From contig NZ_CP115484.1 of assembly GCF_027627475.1 (NCBI RefSeq), positions 5,793,501 through 5,857,500 on the forward strand: a stretch of DNA of 64,000 nucleotides. The letters run 5' to 3'. The notes under the pieces were generated by a model. It made no database searches. It worked only from the letters and a program-made list of their open reading frames with translations, and had not been told where the DNA came from. This document shows, in pieces, positions 46,451 through 54,818 of the stretch (position 1 is its first letter; the number at the start of each line of letters is the position of its first letter). This DNA is from Paenibacillus sp. SYP-B4298 (lineage in GTDB: Bacteria > Bacillota > Bacilli > Paenibacillales > Paenibacillaceae). A program made the translations under genes and the position numbers.

Positions 46451-47887
46451 ATGGCGCGATGGCATCGATGGTATCTATACGGGATGACGGCAGTGATTGC
46501 CCTCTGCGCGTTCGGCGAGTTGATCTGGGTGCCGGATGTGCTCCGAATTGGTCAATTGTACTGGATTGATCTGTTGAATGGGCTCGTATTTGCGCTGGTG
46601 GTTCCGCCGCTGCTATGGGTGGGCGGGGCAGTGATGGCGCTGCTCGCCTCGTTCCAGGGATATTCCCCCCAAGATGGGGAAGCCCAAGGGGGCAAGCCTG
46701 CTGCCGGCTTCAAGGCACGACGGCGCTGGCTGCTTGTCCGGCATGGCAGTATTCTGCTCATGGCGGCGCTGGCTGCTGGCTTGCTCTGTTATATGGGCAT
46801 TGTGGGCGAGCTGTCTCTCCTGCTGCTGGCTGTTGCGGCAGGGAGCATCGCGCTCATCTGGCTCCTTGCGATCTGGGATGCCGCACTTCATGAACGGTAT
46901 CGAGGAGGTCGCCTGCCCTGGCGCAGCCTGCTCGCACTGGTGCTATCCGCCACACTGCTGTCCGGGCTATTCTGGCCGACCTCGCAGATGGTCACCTACC
47001 CTGGGCTGGCGGTTAATATGAACCGCTACGTCCATGTGGAGGGCGGGCAGCCGCATGGCGAGATTATGGGACTGCTGGTGTTCGATCGTCCCGCTTTTCT
47101 GGCAGATTGGCTATATGCCAAACTGTTCCCGGCGTATACCTTCCGGCCGATCGAGACGCTCGGCATGTCGCTTGGCCAGTATGAGAGTCTAGTGCGCGAT
47201 CTGAAGGCAGAGGCGGATCAGATTGGCAGCGCCATTGCGTTGCATGAAGCAGGCATTGGCGCCGGAGTGAAGCGCAGCGGCGCGAAGGTGGTGCTGGTGG
47301 AGGTAGAAGGGCCGGCTCATGGGGAGTTGAAGCCGGGCGACATCATCGTGCAGGTCAACGATGCACAGGTGGCGAGGCTTGTCGATCTGAGGGCACAGAT
47401 GGCGGATGTGGTGCCCGGCAGTACGGTGCGGCTCGCGCTGCTGCGCGATGGAGAGCGCCTGAGCCGCGAGGTGCTGACCAAGGGCAATCCAGAGCAGCCA
47501 GGGCAAGCGATCATGGGCATTCAGGTGACGGACAGCCTGGAGCCTGACCTGCCGCGCAAGGTTGCCTTTCGCCGTTACTTTGCCCATGAGGGCGGGCCTT
47601 CGCATGGCGCGGCCCTGGCGCTGGCGCTGCTTGACCAGCTCATTCCGGGGGGCGTGACGAATGGGCATCGGGTGGCTGTCACGGGTACGATCGACGCTGA
47701 TGGTCAGATCGGGCGCATCGGCGGCATTCGGCAGAAGGCGTTCACTGCCAAGCGCGATGGAGCCGATGTGTTTTTTGTCCCGAAGGGGCAGGAGGAGGAG
47801 GCGCAGGCGGGAGCGCCAGGTCTGCGCATTATCCCTGTGGATACCTTTGAGGAAATGCTTATCTGGCTGCGCAGATCGGCTATATAG
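46451..47887 (+). CDS. Polytopic SepM/YlbL-like serine protease (PDZ + Lon)
   Basis: The 478-residue protein has a C-terminal Lon-type (S16) serine protease domain with catalytic Ser in EGGPSHGAALALALL and Lys in GGIRQKAFTAKRDGADVFFVP, preceded by a PDZ domain (~275-350). SepM/YlbL proteins normally have one N-terminal helix and about 340 residues; here residues 1-185 hold about five membrane helices (first ~8-28, last ~160-178). It probably cleaves extracytoplasmic peptides or membrane proteins. ATG 46451 is 6 nt after GGAGGG. The gene lies next to LytTR and LTA synthase. The extended membrane domain is the unusual point. Confidence 0.86.
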   Translation: MARWHRWYLYGMTAVIALCAFGELIWVPDVLRIGQLYWIDLLNGLVFALVVPPLLWVGGAVMALLASFQGYSPQDGEAQGGKPAAGFKARRRWLLVRHGSILLMAALAAGLLCYMGIVGELSLLLLAVAAGSIALIWLLAIWDAALHERYRGGRLPWRSLLALVLSATLLSGLFWPTSQMVTYPGLAVNMNRYVHVEGGQPHGEIMGLLVFDRPAFLADWLYAKLFPAYTFRPIETLGMSLGQYESLVRDLKAEADQIGSAIALHEAGIGAGVKRSGAKVVLVEVEGPAHGELKPGDIIVQVNDAQVARLVDLRAQMADVVPGSTVRLALLRDGERLSREVLTKGNPEQPGQAIMGIQVTDSLEPDLPRKVAFRRYFAHEGGPSHGAALALALLDQLIPGGVTNGHRVAVTGTIDADGQIGRIGGIRQKAFTAKRDGADVFFVPKGQEEEAQAGAPGLRIIPVDTFEEMLIWLRRSAI

Positions 47888-47962
47888 GGCGAAAATCTGC
47901 GTTTTTACTGCAACCATTTCGAATTTTGGCTCGTTAGTAGCGGTGGGAACGTTTTCTTCGTT

Positions 47963-47991
47963 TTGACTTTCGATGAGCTGCGCGTCATAAT
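47963..47991 (+). promoter_or_regulatory. Promoter of the LTA synthase gene
   Basis: TTGACT (47963-47968) and CATAAT (47986-47991) at a 17-bp spacing lie 76 bp before the LTA synthase start codon. A GGGAAC motif just upstream (47945-47950) might allow an additional ECF-type promoter. Confidence 0.6.
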
Positions 47992-48066
47992 TATGTGCAT
48001 GTTTTATTGGCGGAGCAGGCGAATATCACGTTCGTCTGCTTGCTTTATGAAAGGAAGGGAATAGTG

Positions 48067-49956
48067 ATGGCATTGTTTAATGCGTTCAAGGCTTTGCGGA
48101 CAAAGCCGTTTGCGTTTTTCTCTGTGCTGCTCTTACTCAAAAGCTATCTGGCTTATCTGGTCATCTTCGGCAGTGGTGTCTCGCTGGCTCCACTACTGAC
48201 AGAGATTCCATTCATCTGGCTGATCTTTTGCCTTATCGAATGGTTTGCAAGCAAGCGCAAGCTGCTGTACTATTTCATGACGAATCTGTTGGTCACGGCG
48301 ATCTTTTTTGCGGTGATTATGTATTACAAATATTACGGTGTGTTTGTCACCTATCATGCGCTGGAGCAAGTCAATCAGGTGACGGCGGTCAACAAGAGCG
48401 TGATCTCGCTGATGCACCCGTACTATCTGCTCATCTTCACGGATATTCTGGTACTGGCCTTCCTGTACTTCAAGGTGCGGACAAAGCGCGAGTGGGGGCT
48501 GACGATGCCCCGGCGGGAGCGCAGAGGCTGGGTTAGCGCGCTGTTCATCGTATCGCTCGCCCTGTGCTTCGCCAACATCTTCCCGAACCGGGCGATGATG
48601 AATGAGCTGAAGAAGGCCGAGGAGATGGGGATTCTCAACTATGAGGCCTATACGATCTTCTCGAAGGAGCAGCAGGAGTGGACGCCGCTCACGGAAATTA
48701 CGCAGGAGCGGATCAACAAGCTCAAGCAGGTGAAGCCGGTCGAGCATCCGCGTTATGCGGGTGCGGCCCAGGGGCGCAATCTGATTCTTCTTCAGATGGA
48801 ATCGTTCCAGAACTTTCTGATCGGTCTGAAGATTGACGGCCAGGAGATTACGCCGAATATGAACCGTCTGATGAAGGAGAACTTCTATTTCCCGAACTTC
48901 TACCAGCAGGTGGGGCAAGGCAATACATCCGATGCCGAATTTATAGTCAATACGTCGCAATATATACCGCCGCGGGGCGCCGCATCGGGCGAGTACGCTG
49001 GCAAGCAGTTGCCGAGTCTGCCCAAGCTGCTGAAGTCGCAGGGGTATCATACGGCGACCTTCCATACGAATGTGGTGGAGTTCTGGAATCGCGGCGAGCT
49101 CTACCAGGCACTGGGCTTCGACAAGTATTATGACGCCCAGTTCTTCGGCGATGAGGACCGTGTGTTCTTCGCAGCTTCGGATGAGGTACTCTACCGCAAG
49201 ACGCTTGAGGAGTTGGCGCAAATGGATGCCGAAGATCAGCCATTCTATGCGCAGGTGATCTCCATGACGGCGCATCATCCGTTCACGATCCCGGAGGAGA
49301 AGTACAAGATGACGCTGCCGGAGCGGTATGAGGGCACGTTCGTGGGCGACTATATCCGCTCGCAGAATTATGCCGATTATGCGCTCGGCCAGTTCATTGA
49401 CGGGCTGAAGGAGAGCGGCGTCTGGGATAATAGCCTGCTCGTCGTGTACGGCGACCACCTGGGGCTGCCGATCTATTCGCTGACGGCTGAGGACAAGGCA
49501 CTGATGGAGGAAATCTACGGCTACGAATATAGCTACACGGATATGATTAACATTCCGCTAGGCATTATCGGGCCTGGCATAACGTATCCGGCGGTCATAG
49601 AGCAGATGGGCGGGCAGGTGGATATTCTGCCGACGGTGGCGAATCTGCTGGGAGCTCCGCTTGATCGCCAGATTCATTTCGGCGAGGATCTGATGAATCA
49701 GACGTACAATCTGCTGCCGCAGCGGTATTACCTGCCGTCGGGCTCCTTCGTGAGCGAGAGCTCGCTGTTTATGCCGGGCAGCGGCTTCGAGGACGGGACG
49801 GAATACCCGCTCCATGCGTTGTCCGGGGCTGACAGCTCGCATCACAGCAGCACGACCGAGCAGGAGTACAACCGTGCGCTGGAGCTGCTGCATCTGTCCA
49901 ACAGCTTCACGATACAGCAGCCAGATCGACCGGTCACCGTGGTCGACCAGGATTAG
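48067..49956 (+). CDS. Lipoteichoic acid synthase family protein
   Basis: The 629-residue membrane enzyme has five N-terminal transmembrane helices (~10-190) and an extracellular sulfatase-fold domain. It polymerises glycerol-phosphate from phosphatidylglycerol into lipoteichoic acid, or primes that reaction. Catalytic Thr287 is in GQGNTSDAEF; metal ligands include the Glu of LLQMESFQNF and Asp/His of VVYGDHLG, with the substrate-site SMTAHHPF. ATG 48067 follows AAGGAAGGGAATAGTG. It is a single-gene unit with its own promoter and a strong terminator. Whether it is the main LtaS, YfnI, YqgS or YvgJ paralogue cannot be told without comparison. Confidence 0.92.
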   Translation: MALFNAFKALRTKPFAFFSVLLLLKSYLAYLVIFGSGVSLAPLLTEIPFIWLIFCLIEWFASKRKLLYYFMTNLLVTAIFFAVIMYYKYYGVFVTYHALEQVNQVTAVNKSVISLMHPYYLLIFTDILVLAFLYFKVRTKREWGLTMPRRERRGWVSALFIVSLALCFANIFPNRAMMNELKKAEEMGILNYEAYTIFSKEQQEWTPLTEITQERINKLKQVKPVEHPRYAGAAQGRNLILLQMESFQNFLIGLKIDGQEITPNMNRLMKENFYFPNFYQQVGQGNTSDAEFIVNTSQYIPPRGAASGEYAGKQLPSLPKLLKSQGYHTATFHTNVVEFWNRGELYQALGFDKYYDAQFFGDEDRVFFAASDEVLYRKTLEELAQMDAEDQPFYAQVISMTAHHPFTIPEEKYKMTLPERYEGTFVGDYIRSQNYADYALGQFIDGLKESGVWDNSLLVVYGDHLGLPIYSLTAEDKALMEEIYGYEYSYTDMINIPLGIIGPGITYPAVIEQMGGQVDILPTVANLLGAPLDRQIHFGEDLMNQTYNLLPQRYYLPSGSFVSESSLFMPGSGFEDGTEYPLHALSGADSSHHSSTTEQEYNRALELLHLSNSFTIQQPDRPVTVVDQD

Positions 49957-49971
49957 CATCCTAACACCACA

Positions 49972-50028
49972 GCAAGACGCCTGTCGGGTTCGCTCCAGAG
50001 TATGGAGTCAACCTGACAGGCGTCTTGC
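49972..50028. terminator. Bidirectional branched terminator
   Basis: A 19-bp near-perfect stem (49972-49990 with 50010-50028) contains a smaller CTCCA/TGGAG hairpin in its loop. It separates LTA synthase from the convergent VanW gene. Confidence 0.8.
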
Positions 50029-50131
50029 CGCTCTGCATGAATAACGGCTTGTTGAGAATTCGCGTCACATTGAAGAGTGCAGGCTGTACTTCTAAATGAA
50101 TCTCGGGGTGAAGCTACAAATCCGGCATCCT

Positions 50132-51643
50132 CTAATTATTCTCGCCGTGCAGTAGGCCCTGATCGCTATGCTTCTTATCGCTATCCGGCAGGAAGCCGTC
50201 CTCGACGATGAGCGGCTCACGCGGCCATAGCTCGGGCTCCGCATCCCAGGCGGATGCTGGCGGCGCCGGCTCGAACTGGAGCGGGTCGGCAGCGGATACG
50301 CCAATGATCGTCGCCTGTGGCGGGTAGGTATCGGTCGAGATCAGCTCGCGAGCGGTCTGCTTCCCTGATTCCAGCTTGATTCGGTACACCTCGACGACAT
50401 AGCCAGGCTTGCCGGGTTGGATCAGAACTCGTCCGCCGCGCGGAGCGGCCCCGCTCCGCACCTTGCGAGTCGGTGGCGGAAGCTGCTTGACCAGCTTGCT
50501 CTCGATCCGGTAGGTTGTGGACGCAGGCATCGTCCCGAACAGCTTGACCGTGAGCACCCGTTCAAACACCTCTGTACGTATCGCCAGATGATGCCCGGTC
50601 GTGTTGCGAAAGCGGAAGTTCAGATAGCCCTCGGCAAAGGTAGCATCCCGCCCCATGGGCACATAGGAGATCGGGGTCGAATGGTTGCGGCGCTCCACAA
50701 TCTCCAGTCCGGCGAGCAGCGCAGCATTGTATAATGTGCTGGACACCTGGCAGATTCCGCCGCCGATACCGGGCACTATCCTGCCGTTGACGATGACTGG
50801 AGCCTCGCGGAAGCCATAGTGCTCTCTAGCGGCCTGGATGATCCGGCTATAGTCGAACACCTCGCCGGGAGCCAGTTCCCAGCCATTAAGGACTTGAGCT
50901 GTGGAGGCTACATTATAGGCTCGCCCTTCCGAGCTTCGGGCAAAGCTTGTGCTGAAGCTGGCTATTTTCCGCTCGATCCCCTGACGCTGCAGTCGCTCCA
51001 GTGTAAGCGCCGGGCGGAGCGTCTTAAGTCCCAGCATGAATCGCTCCTCTCCCGCTTGCTCCGGGCGATTCAGAGCTTGTCCTGCCCAGGCGGTCAGTAC
51101 GCCGGCCAATGGCTCGCTGTCCAGCCTGTAGCCATTATGATGCGGTTCATAGATGATGCGATCCTGGGACGTAATGATTCGCCGTGCATTGGCTGGCTCG
51201 TTGAATTCGAGCCATCCCCAATGCTTGCGAAGCGAAAGTCCCAGTTGCTGAGCGTCGAGCGTCACCGCTACAGGCAGCTCGCCGGCAAAGTTGTAGCGAT
51301 AGAGCGCCCTCTGAATCATATTTCCCTCCAGGAGCTGGTCGAGCACGGGCTTGATGGCGGCACGCTCTACTGCAATGCCGAGCTGCCGCAGCGCCCAACT
51401 GTGCTCCATGCTTGAGGATTCGTTCAGCAGGATGTGCACGGGACGCTGCTCGAAGTCGTCCCAGGCTTCATTTAGTGCTGTCCAAGCCTGCTGTACGCTC
51501 ATCCCCCCAATCTCCACGGCGCCTGCGCGCGCCCCCTCTGGAACCTTTTTGCCCGTAGAATAGATGTAGAGCAGCCCCCAGCCGGTGGCGAGGATGAGGA
51601 GAATGACGCCGACAATGATAAATGCAAGATGCAGCTTCTTCAC
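50132..51643 (-). CDS. VanW-family membrane-anchored protein
   Basis: The 503-residue protein has one N-terminal transmembrane helix (~8-28), two tandem peptidoglycan-binding-like 4-type segments (~40-225) and a VanW domain (~230-370; LNGWELAPGEVFDYSRII, GIGGGICQVSSTLYNAALLAGLEIVERRNHS, FAEGYLNFRFRN). It ends in a Pro-rich cytoplasmic-type tail. VanW proteins accompany some vancomycin-resistance clusters, but their biochemical role is unknown; there are no vanHAX genes here. The start is GTG 51643 after AAGGGGGAAGGG. It is divergent from ftsE. Confidence 0.9.
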   Translation of the reverse strand: MKKLHLAFIIVGVILLILATGWGLLYIYSTGKKVPEGARAGAVEIGGMSVQQAWTALNEAWDDFEQRPVHILLNESSSMEHSWALRQLGIAVERAAIKPVLDQLLEGNMIQRALYRYNFAGELPVAVTLDAQQLGLSLRKHWGWLEFNEPANARRIITSQDRIIYEPHHNGYRLDSEPLAGVLTAWAGQALNRPEQAGEERFMLGLKTLRPALTLERLQRQGIERKIASFSTSFARSSEGRAYNVASTAQVLNGWELAPGEVFDYSRIIQAAREHYGFREAPVIVNGRIVPGIGGGICQVSSTLYNAALLAGLEIVERRNHSTPISYVPMGRDATFAEGYLNFRFRNTTGHHLAIRTEVFERVLTVKLFGTMPASTTYRIESKLVKQLPPPTRKVRSGAAPRGGRVLIQPGKPGYVVEVYRIKLESGKQTARELISTDTYPPQATIIGVSAADPLQFEPAPPASAWDAEPELWPREPLIVEDGFLPDSDKKHSDQGLLHGENN

Positions 51644-51725
51644 AATCCCTTCCCCCTTGGTGCGTGATCAATCGTGATATAATGCGACGGCATCAGTTTA
51701 TGTCTATGTGTGACTGGAGGAGAGT

Positions 51726-51854
51726 ATGCCATGCTTTCGCGAAGCTGTTCATCAGGCGTATTCAGGAGAAGGCAGAGCGTGTCTTCCCATGCAAAAAAAG
51801 ATTAGAATTATTAGAAAATTGTCGAATCTCTGTTTTTTGAAAGGAATTGAGTGA
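51726..51854 (+). CDS. Possible small basic ORF before ftsE
   Basis: ATG 51726 follows GGAGGAG by about 4 nt and opens a 42-codon frame with a basic, hydrophobic C-terminal half. A TATAAT (51679-51684) with a poor -35 lies 42 bp upstream. No homologue is recognised; it may be a leader peptide for the ftsEX message or a chance frame. Confidence 0.3.
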   Translation: MPCFREAVHQAYSGEGRACLPMQKKIRIIRKLSNLCFLKGIE

Positions 51855-51900
51855 TCGCTGTCGAAGAAGATAAAGCTGACACTCAACAGGATGTGATAAT

Positions 51901-52587
51901 GTGATCGAGATGCAAGACATTTGGAAGACGTACTCGAACGGTACGCATGCGCTGCGCGGCGTCTCCGTTTTAATAGAAAAGAATGAATTTGTCTATCTGG
52001 TCGGACCCTCTGGCGCCGGGAAATCGACCTTCATGAAGCTTATCTATAGGGAAGAGGTGCCAACGAAGGGACAGATTTCGGTCAACGGCTTTAATATCGG
52101 CAAGCTGAAGCCGCGCAAAATTCCGTATGTTCGCCGTAATATCGGCGTTATCTTTCAAGATTTTCGCCTGCTGCCCAAGATGACCGCTTATGAGAATGTT
52201 GCTTTTGCGATGGAGGTCATCGAGACGCCGCGGCGGCAGATTCGCAAGCGAACGATGGAGGTGCTGGAGCTGGTAGGGCTCAAGGGCAAGCATGACAGCT
52301 TCCCTGCACAGCTCTCGGGTGGAGAGCAGCAGCGTGTCGGCATTGCCAGAGCGATCGTGAATAACCCTGCGGTTATCATCGCGGATGAGCCTACGGGCAA
52401 TCTTGATCCGGAGACGTCGTGGGACATTATGAATCTGCTGGAGGAAATTAATTTTCGCGGTACGACCATCGTAATGGCGACTCATAACCGGGACATTGTG
52501 AACAAGCTGCGCAAGCGCGTTATTGCTATCGAGGATGGCTTGATTGCGCGGGACGAGGCAAGAGGGGAGTACGGTTATGAGATTTAG
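51901..52587 (+). CDS. ftsE: Cell-division ABC ATPase FtsE
   Basis: The 228-residue ATPase pairs with FtsX to drive extracellular peptidoglycan hydrolases. Walker A is GPSGAGKSTFMK, the signature LSGGEQQRVGIARAI and Walker B VIIADEPTGNLD; the opening IEMQDIWKTYSNGTHALRGVSV matches Gram-positive FtsE. GTG 51901 has a weak AGGA site; ATG 51910 would remove three conserved residues. It overlaps ftsX by 11 bp. The cluster with the M23 hydrolase, ctpB and minJ is the usual bacilli division/envelope neighbourhood. Confidence 0.95.
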   Translation: MIEMQDIWKTYSNGTHALRGVSVLIEKNEFVYLVGPSGAGKSTFMKLIYREEVPTKGQISVNGFNIGKLKPRKIPYVRRNIGVIFQDFRLLPKMTAYENVAFAMEVIETPRRQIRKRTMEVLELVGLKGKHDSFPAQLSGGEQQRVGIARAIVNNPAVIIADEPTGNLDPETSWDIMNLLEEINFRGTTIVMATHNRDIVNKLRKRVIAIEDGLIARDEARGEYGYEI

Positions 52588-53494
52588 CACCATTCTCCGC
52601 CATATTCGAGAAGGCGTCAAAAATATTATTCGCAACGGCTGGATGTCGTTCGCTTCGATTAGTTCGATTGTTATTTCCCTGTTTATTCTCGGTGTGTTTC
52701 TGCTGCTGGCGCTTAACGTGAACAACCTCGCGAGCCAGATCGAGAGCCAGGTGCAGATTAAGGTCTATTTGCAGCTAGAGGTAGAACAGAGCAAGATTGA
52801 GGAGCTGCGCAATACGATTGCCAATATGCCTGAGGTGAAGTCGGCGGAGTTCGTCTCCAAGGCGGACGGTTTGGAGCTGCTGCGTGAAAGTCTGGGCGAG
52901 GACGGCAAGGATCTGCTCGAGGGGTTCGACGAGACGAACAATCCGCTGCCGGATTCGTTCACGATCGAGGTGTTCGAGCCGCAGACGATCTCATTTGTAG
53001 CGAATAAGATCAAGGCGATTAATGAAGCAGACCCGACATTGCCCATCACGAATGTTAAGTATGGACAGGGCACGGTGGAGACGCTGTTCAAATTCACGAC
53101 AGCCGTGCGCAATATCGGGCTTGTTATTGTCGCGGGTCTGGCGCTGACGGCGATGTTCCTGATCTCCAATACGATTAAGGTTACGATTTTGGCGCGCCGT
53201 CGCGAGATTGCGATTATGAAGCTTGTGGGCGCGACGAATCATTTTATACGCTGGCCGTTCTTTATTGAGGGAGCGCTGATTGGCATCATCGGATCGGCGA
53301 TTACAGCGGGCGTGCTGCTGGTGCTGTATGAGCAATTGGTGCAGATGTCGCAGTTCGAGCTTGGCCTGATGATGATTAAGCTGGTTCAGACTCAGGAGGC
53401 TGCCTGGATGGTTGCAGGCATATTGCTCGGCATCGGAACGTTGATAGGCATTTGGGGGAGTACGATTTCGGTTCGCAAGTACTTGAAAGTGTAG
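52577..53494 (+). CDS. ftsX: Cell-division membrane protein FtsX
   Basis: The 305-residue membrane partner of FtsE has four transmembrane helices (~20-42, ~195-215, ~240-265, ~285-300) and a large extracellular loop (~43-190) that contacts the hydrolase. The opening RFSTILRHIREGVKNIIRNGWMSFASISSI is typical. ATG 52577 follows GAGGGGAG by 8 nt and overlaps the ftsE end. ATP binding by FtsE changes FtsX shape and activates an external hydrolase; the gene immediately downstream encodes the likely one. Confidence 0.95.
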   Translation: MRFSTILRHIREGVKNIIRNGWMSFASISSIVISLFILGVFLLLALNVNNLASQIESQVQIKVYLQLEVEQSKIEELRNTIANMPEVKSAEFVSKADGLELLRESLGEDGKDLLEGFDETNNPLPDSFTIEVFEPQTISFVANKIKAINEADPTLPITNVKYGQGTVETLFKFTTAVRNIGLVIVAGLALTAMFLISNTIKVTILARRREIAIMKLVGATNHFIRWPFFIEGALIGIIGSAITAGVLLVLYEQLVQMSQFELGLMMIKLVQTQEAAWMVAGILLGIGTLIGIWGSTISVRKYLKV

Positions 53495-53505
53495 GTGAGA
53501 GATAG

Positions 53506-54687
53506 GTGAAAAAAGCCTTAACGCTTCTTACTGTTCTGGCAATGGCGATCATATTGCTGCAGCCCACAGGAGGGCAGGCGGCGACGTCACAAGTGGACAA
53601 GATCAATCGCGAGCTGGCTAAGGTTCGCTCCGAGATGAAGGCGGCGGCCAACAGCAAGGCGAATGCAGAGCAAGAGTATAAGGAAATCGAGCAGAAGAAG
53701 GAAGAGACCGCCCAATCGATCATGAAGATTATGGATCAGATCAATCAGACCACCGAGAACATGCAGTCCACCCGCGACAAGCTGGACGTTACAGAGCGCG
53801 AGCTGCTGGAGGCCGGAGAGGCGCTTCAGGAGGCGGAGAAGCGGATTGAAGCGCGGGACAAGCTGCTGAAGTCGCGTGTTCGGTTGATGTATACGAGCGG
53901 CTCTGTATCGTATCTGGATGTGATGATGAGCGCCACCAGCTTCTCTGATTTCCTCGATCGCTTCGATTCGATACAATCGATTCTGTCTCAGGATAAGGTG
54001 ATATTGGCGGAGCATAAGAAGGATAAGGAACTGATTGAGGTCAAGAAGGCCGAGGTAGAGACGAAGCTGGCAGAGGTGAAGGATCTCTACGGTCGCCTGG
54101 AGGTATACTATGCGCAATTGGTAGACAAGGAGAAGGAGAAGGAGAGAATGATCCTCTCCTATTCCGAGCAGATGGAGCAGCTGGAGGAGGTATCGGCGGA
54201 GCAGGAGGAGCTGATCCTCAAGCTGGCCAAGAAGGCCTCCGATCTGGAGAAGGAACGCAACCGTGTGCAGTCGCATTACAAGGCCGGCGGCAAGCTGCTG
54301 CGTCCGATCGGCGATGGGTACCGTACCAGCTCGGGATTTGGGCCGCGTACACATCCGATTACCGGGCAGAAAGGAAAGATGCATAATGGCGTCGACTTTG
54401 CTGCGCCAAGCGGCACGGCTATCTATGCAGCGGAATCTGGTGTTGTGCTGGTAGCTCAGGCGACGAGCGGTTATGGCAATACGGTCATTATCGATCATGG
54501 CAACGGCTTGTGGACGCTGTATGCGCATATTCGCCAAGGCGGAATCAAGGTTGAGGTGGGCGAAGAGGTGAAGCGCGGTCAAAAGATCGCGGAGGTTGGA
54601 TCAACAGGCAATTCGACAGGGAATCACCTGCATTTCGAAGTGCGTTTGAATGAAAAACCGCAAAATCCAATGAATTATATTCGCTAA
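53506..54687 (+). CDS. Coiled-coil M23 peptidoglycan hydrolase, FtsEX effector
   Basis: The 393-residue exported protein has a signal peptide (~1-26), a long coiled coil (~28-255) and a C-terminal LytM/M23 metallopeptidase domain. The zinc ligands are intact: H293-x3-D297 (MHNGVDFA) and H374-x-H376 (NHLHFEV), with YAHI between, so the enzyme should be active rather than a mere activator like EnvC. GTG 53506 follows GGTGAGA, 12 bp after ftsX. Domain order and position match FtsX-bound EnvC/PcsB/CwlO-type partners, so FtsEX probably controls its activity during cell elongation or separation. Confidence 0.92.
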   Translation: MKKALTLLTVLAMAIILLQPTGGQAATSQVDKINRELAKVRSEMKAAANSKANAEQEYKEIEQKKEETAQSIMKIMDQINQTTENMQSTRDKLDVTERELLEAGEALQEAEKRIEARDKLLKSRVRLMYTSGSVSYLDVMMSATSFSDFLDRFDSIQSILSQDKVILAEHKKDKELIEVKKAEVETKLAEVKDLYGRLEVYYAQLVDKEKEKERMILSYSEQMEQLEEVSAEQEELILKLAKKASDLEKERNRVQSHYKAGGKLLRPIGDGYRTSSGFGPRTHPITGQKGKMHNGVDFAAPSGTAIYAAESGVVLVAQATSGYGNTVIIDHGNGLWTLYAHIRQGGIKVEVGEEVKRGQKIAEVGSTGNSTGNHLHFEVRLNEKPQNPMNYIR

Positions 54688-54818
54688 TCTTAAACGTTGT
54701 GCGCCCTAGCAACGGAAAGTTCCTTCCGCTTCGCACGAGCAGCCGCAAATAATTACCAGCGGCTTGTCATATACTAGCAAGGATAACGAACCGGCATGGT
54801 GAGGGTGGAGGTAGAACG

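Noticed and set aside
48193-49458. 421-codon minus-strand open frame
   Set aside because: It is antisense to the LTA synthase gene, whose catalytic motifs are unambiguous; the composition (His/Arg/Leu-rich) is that of a shadow frame.
50132-51643. Vancomycin-resistance cluster because of VanW
   Set aside because: No vanRS, vanH, ligase or vanX genes are nearby; VanW-domain proteins are widespread without resistance.
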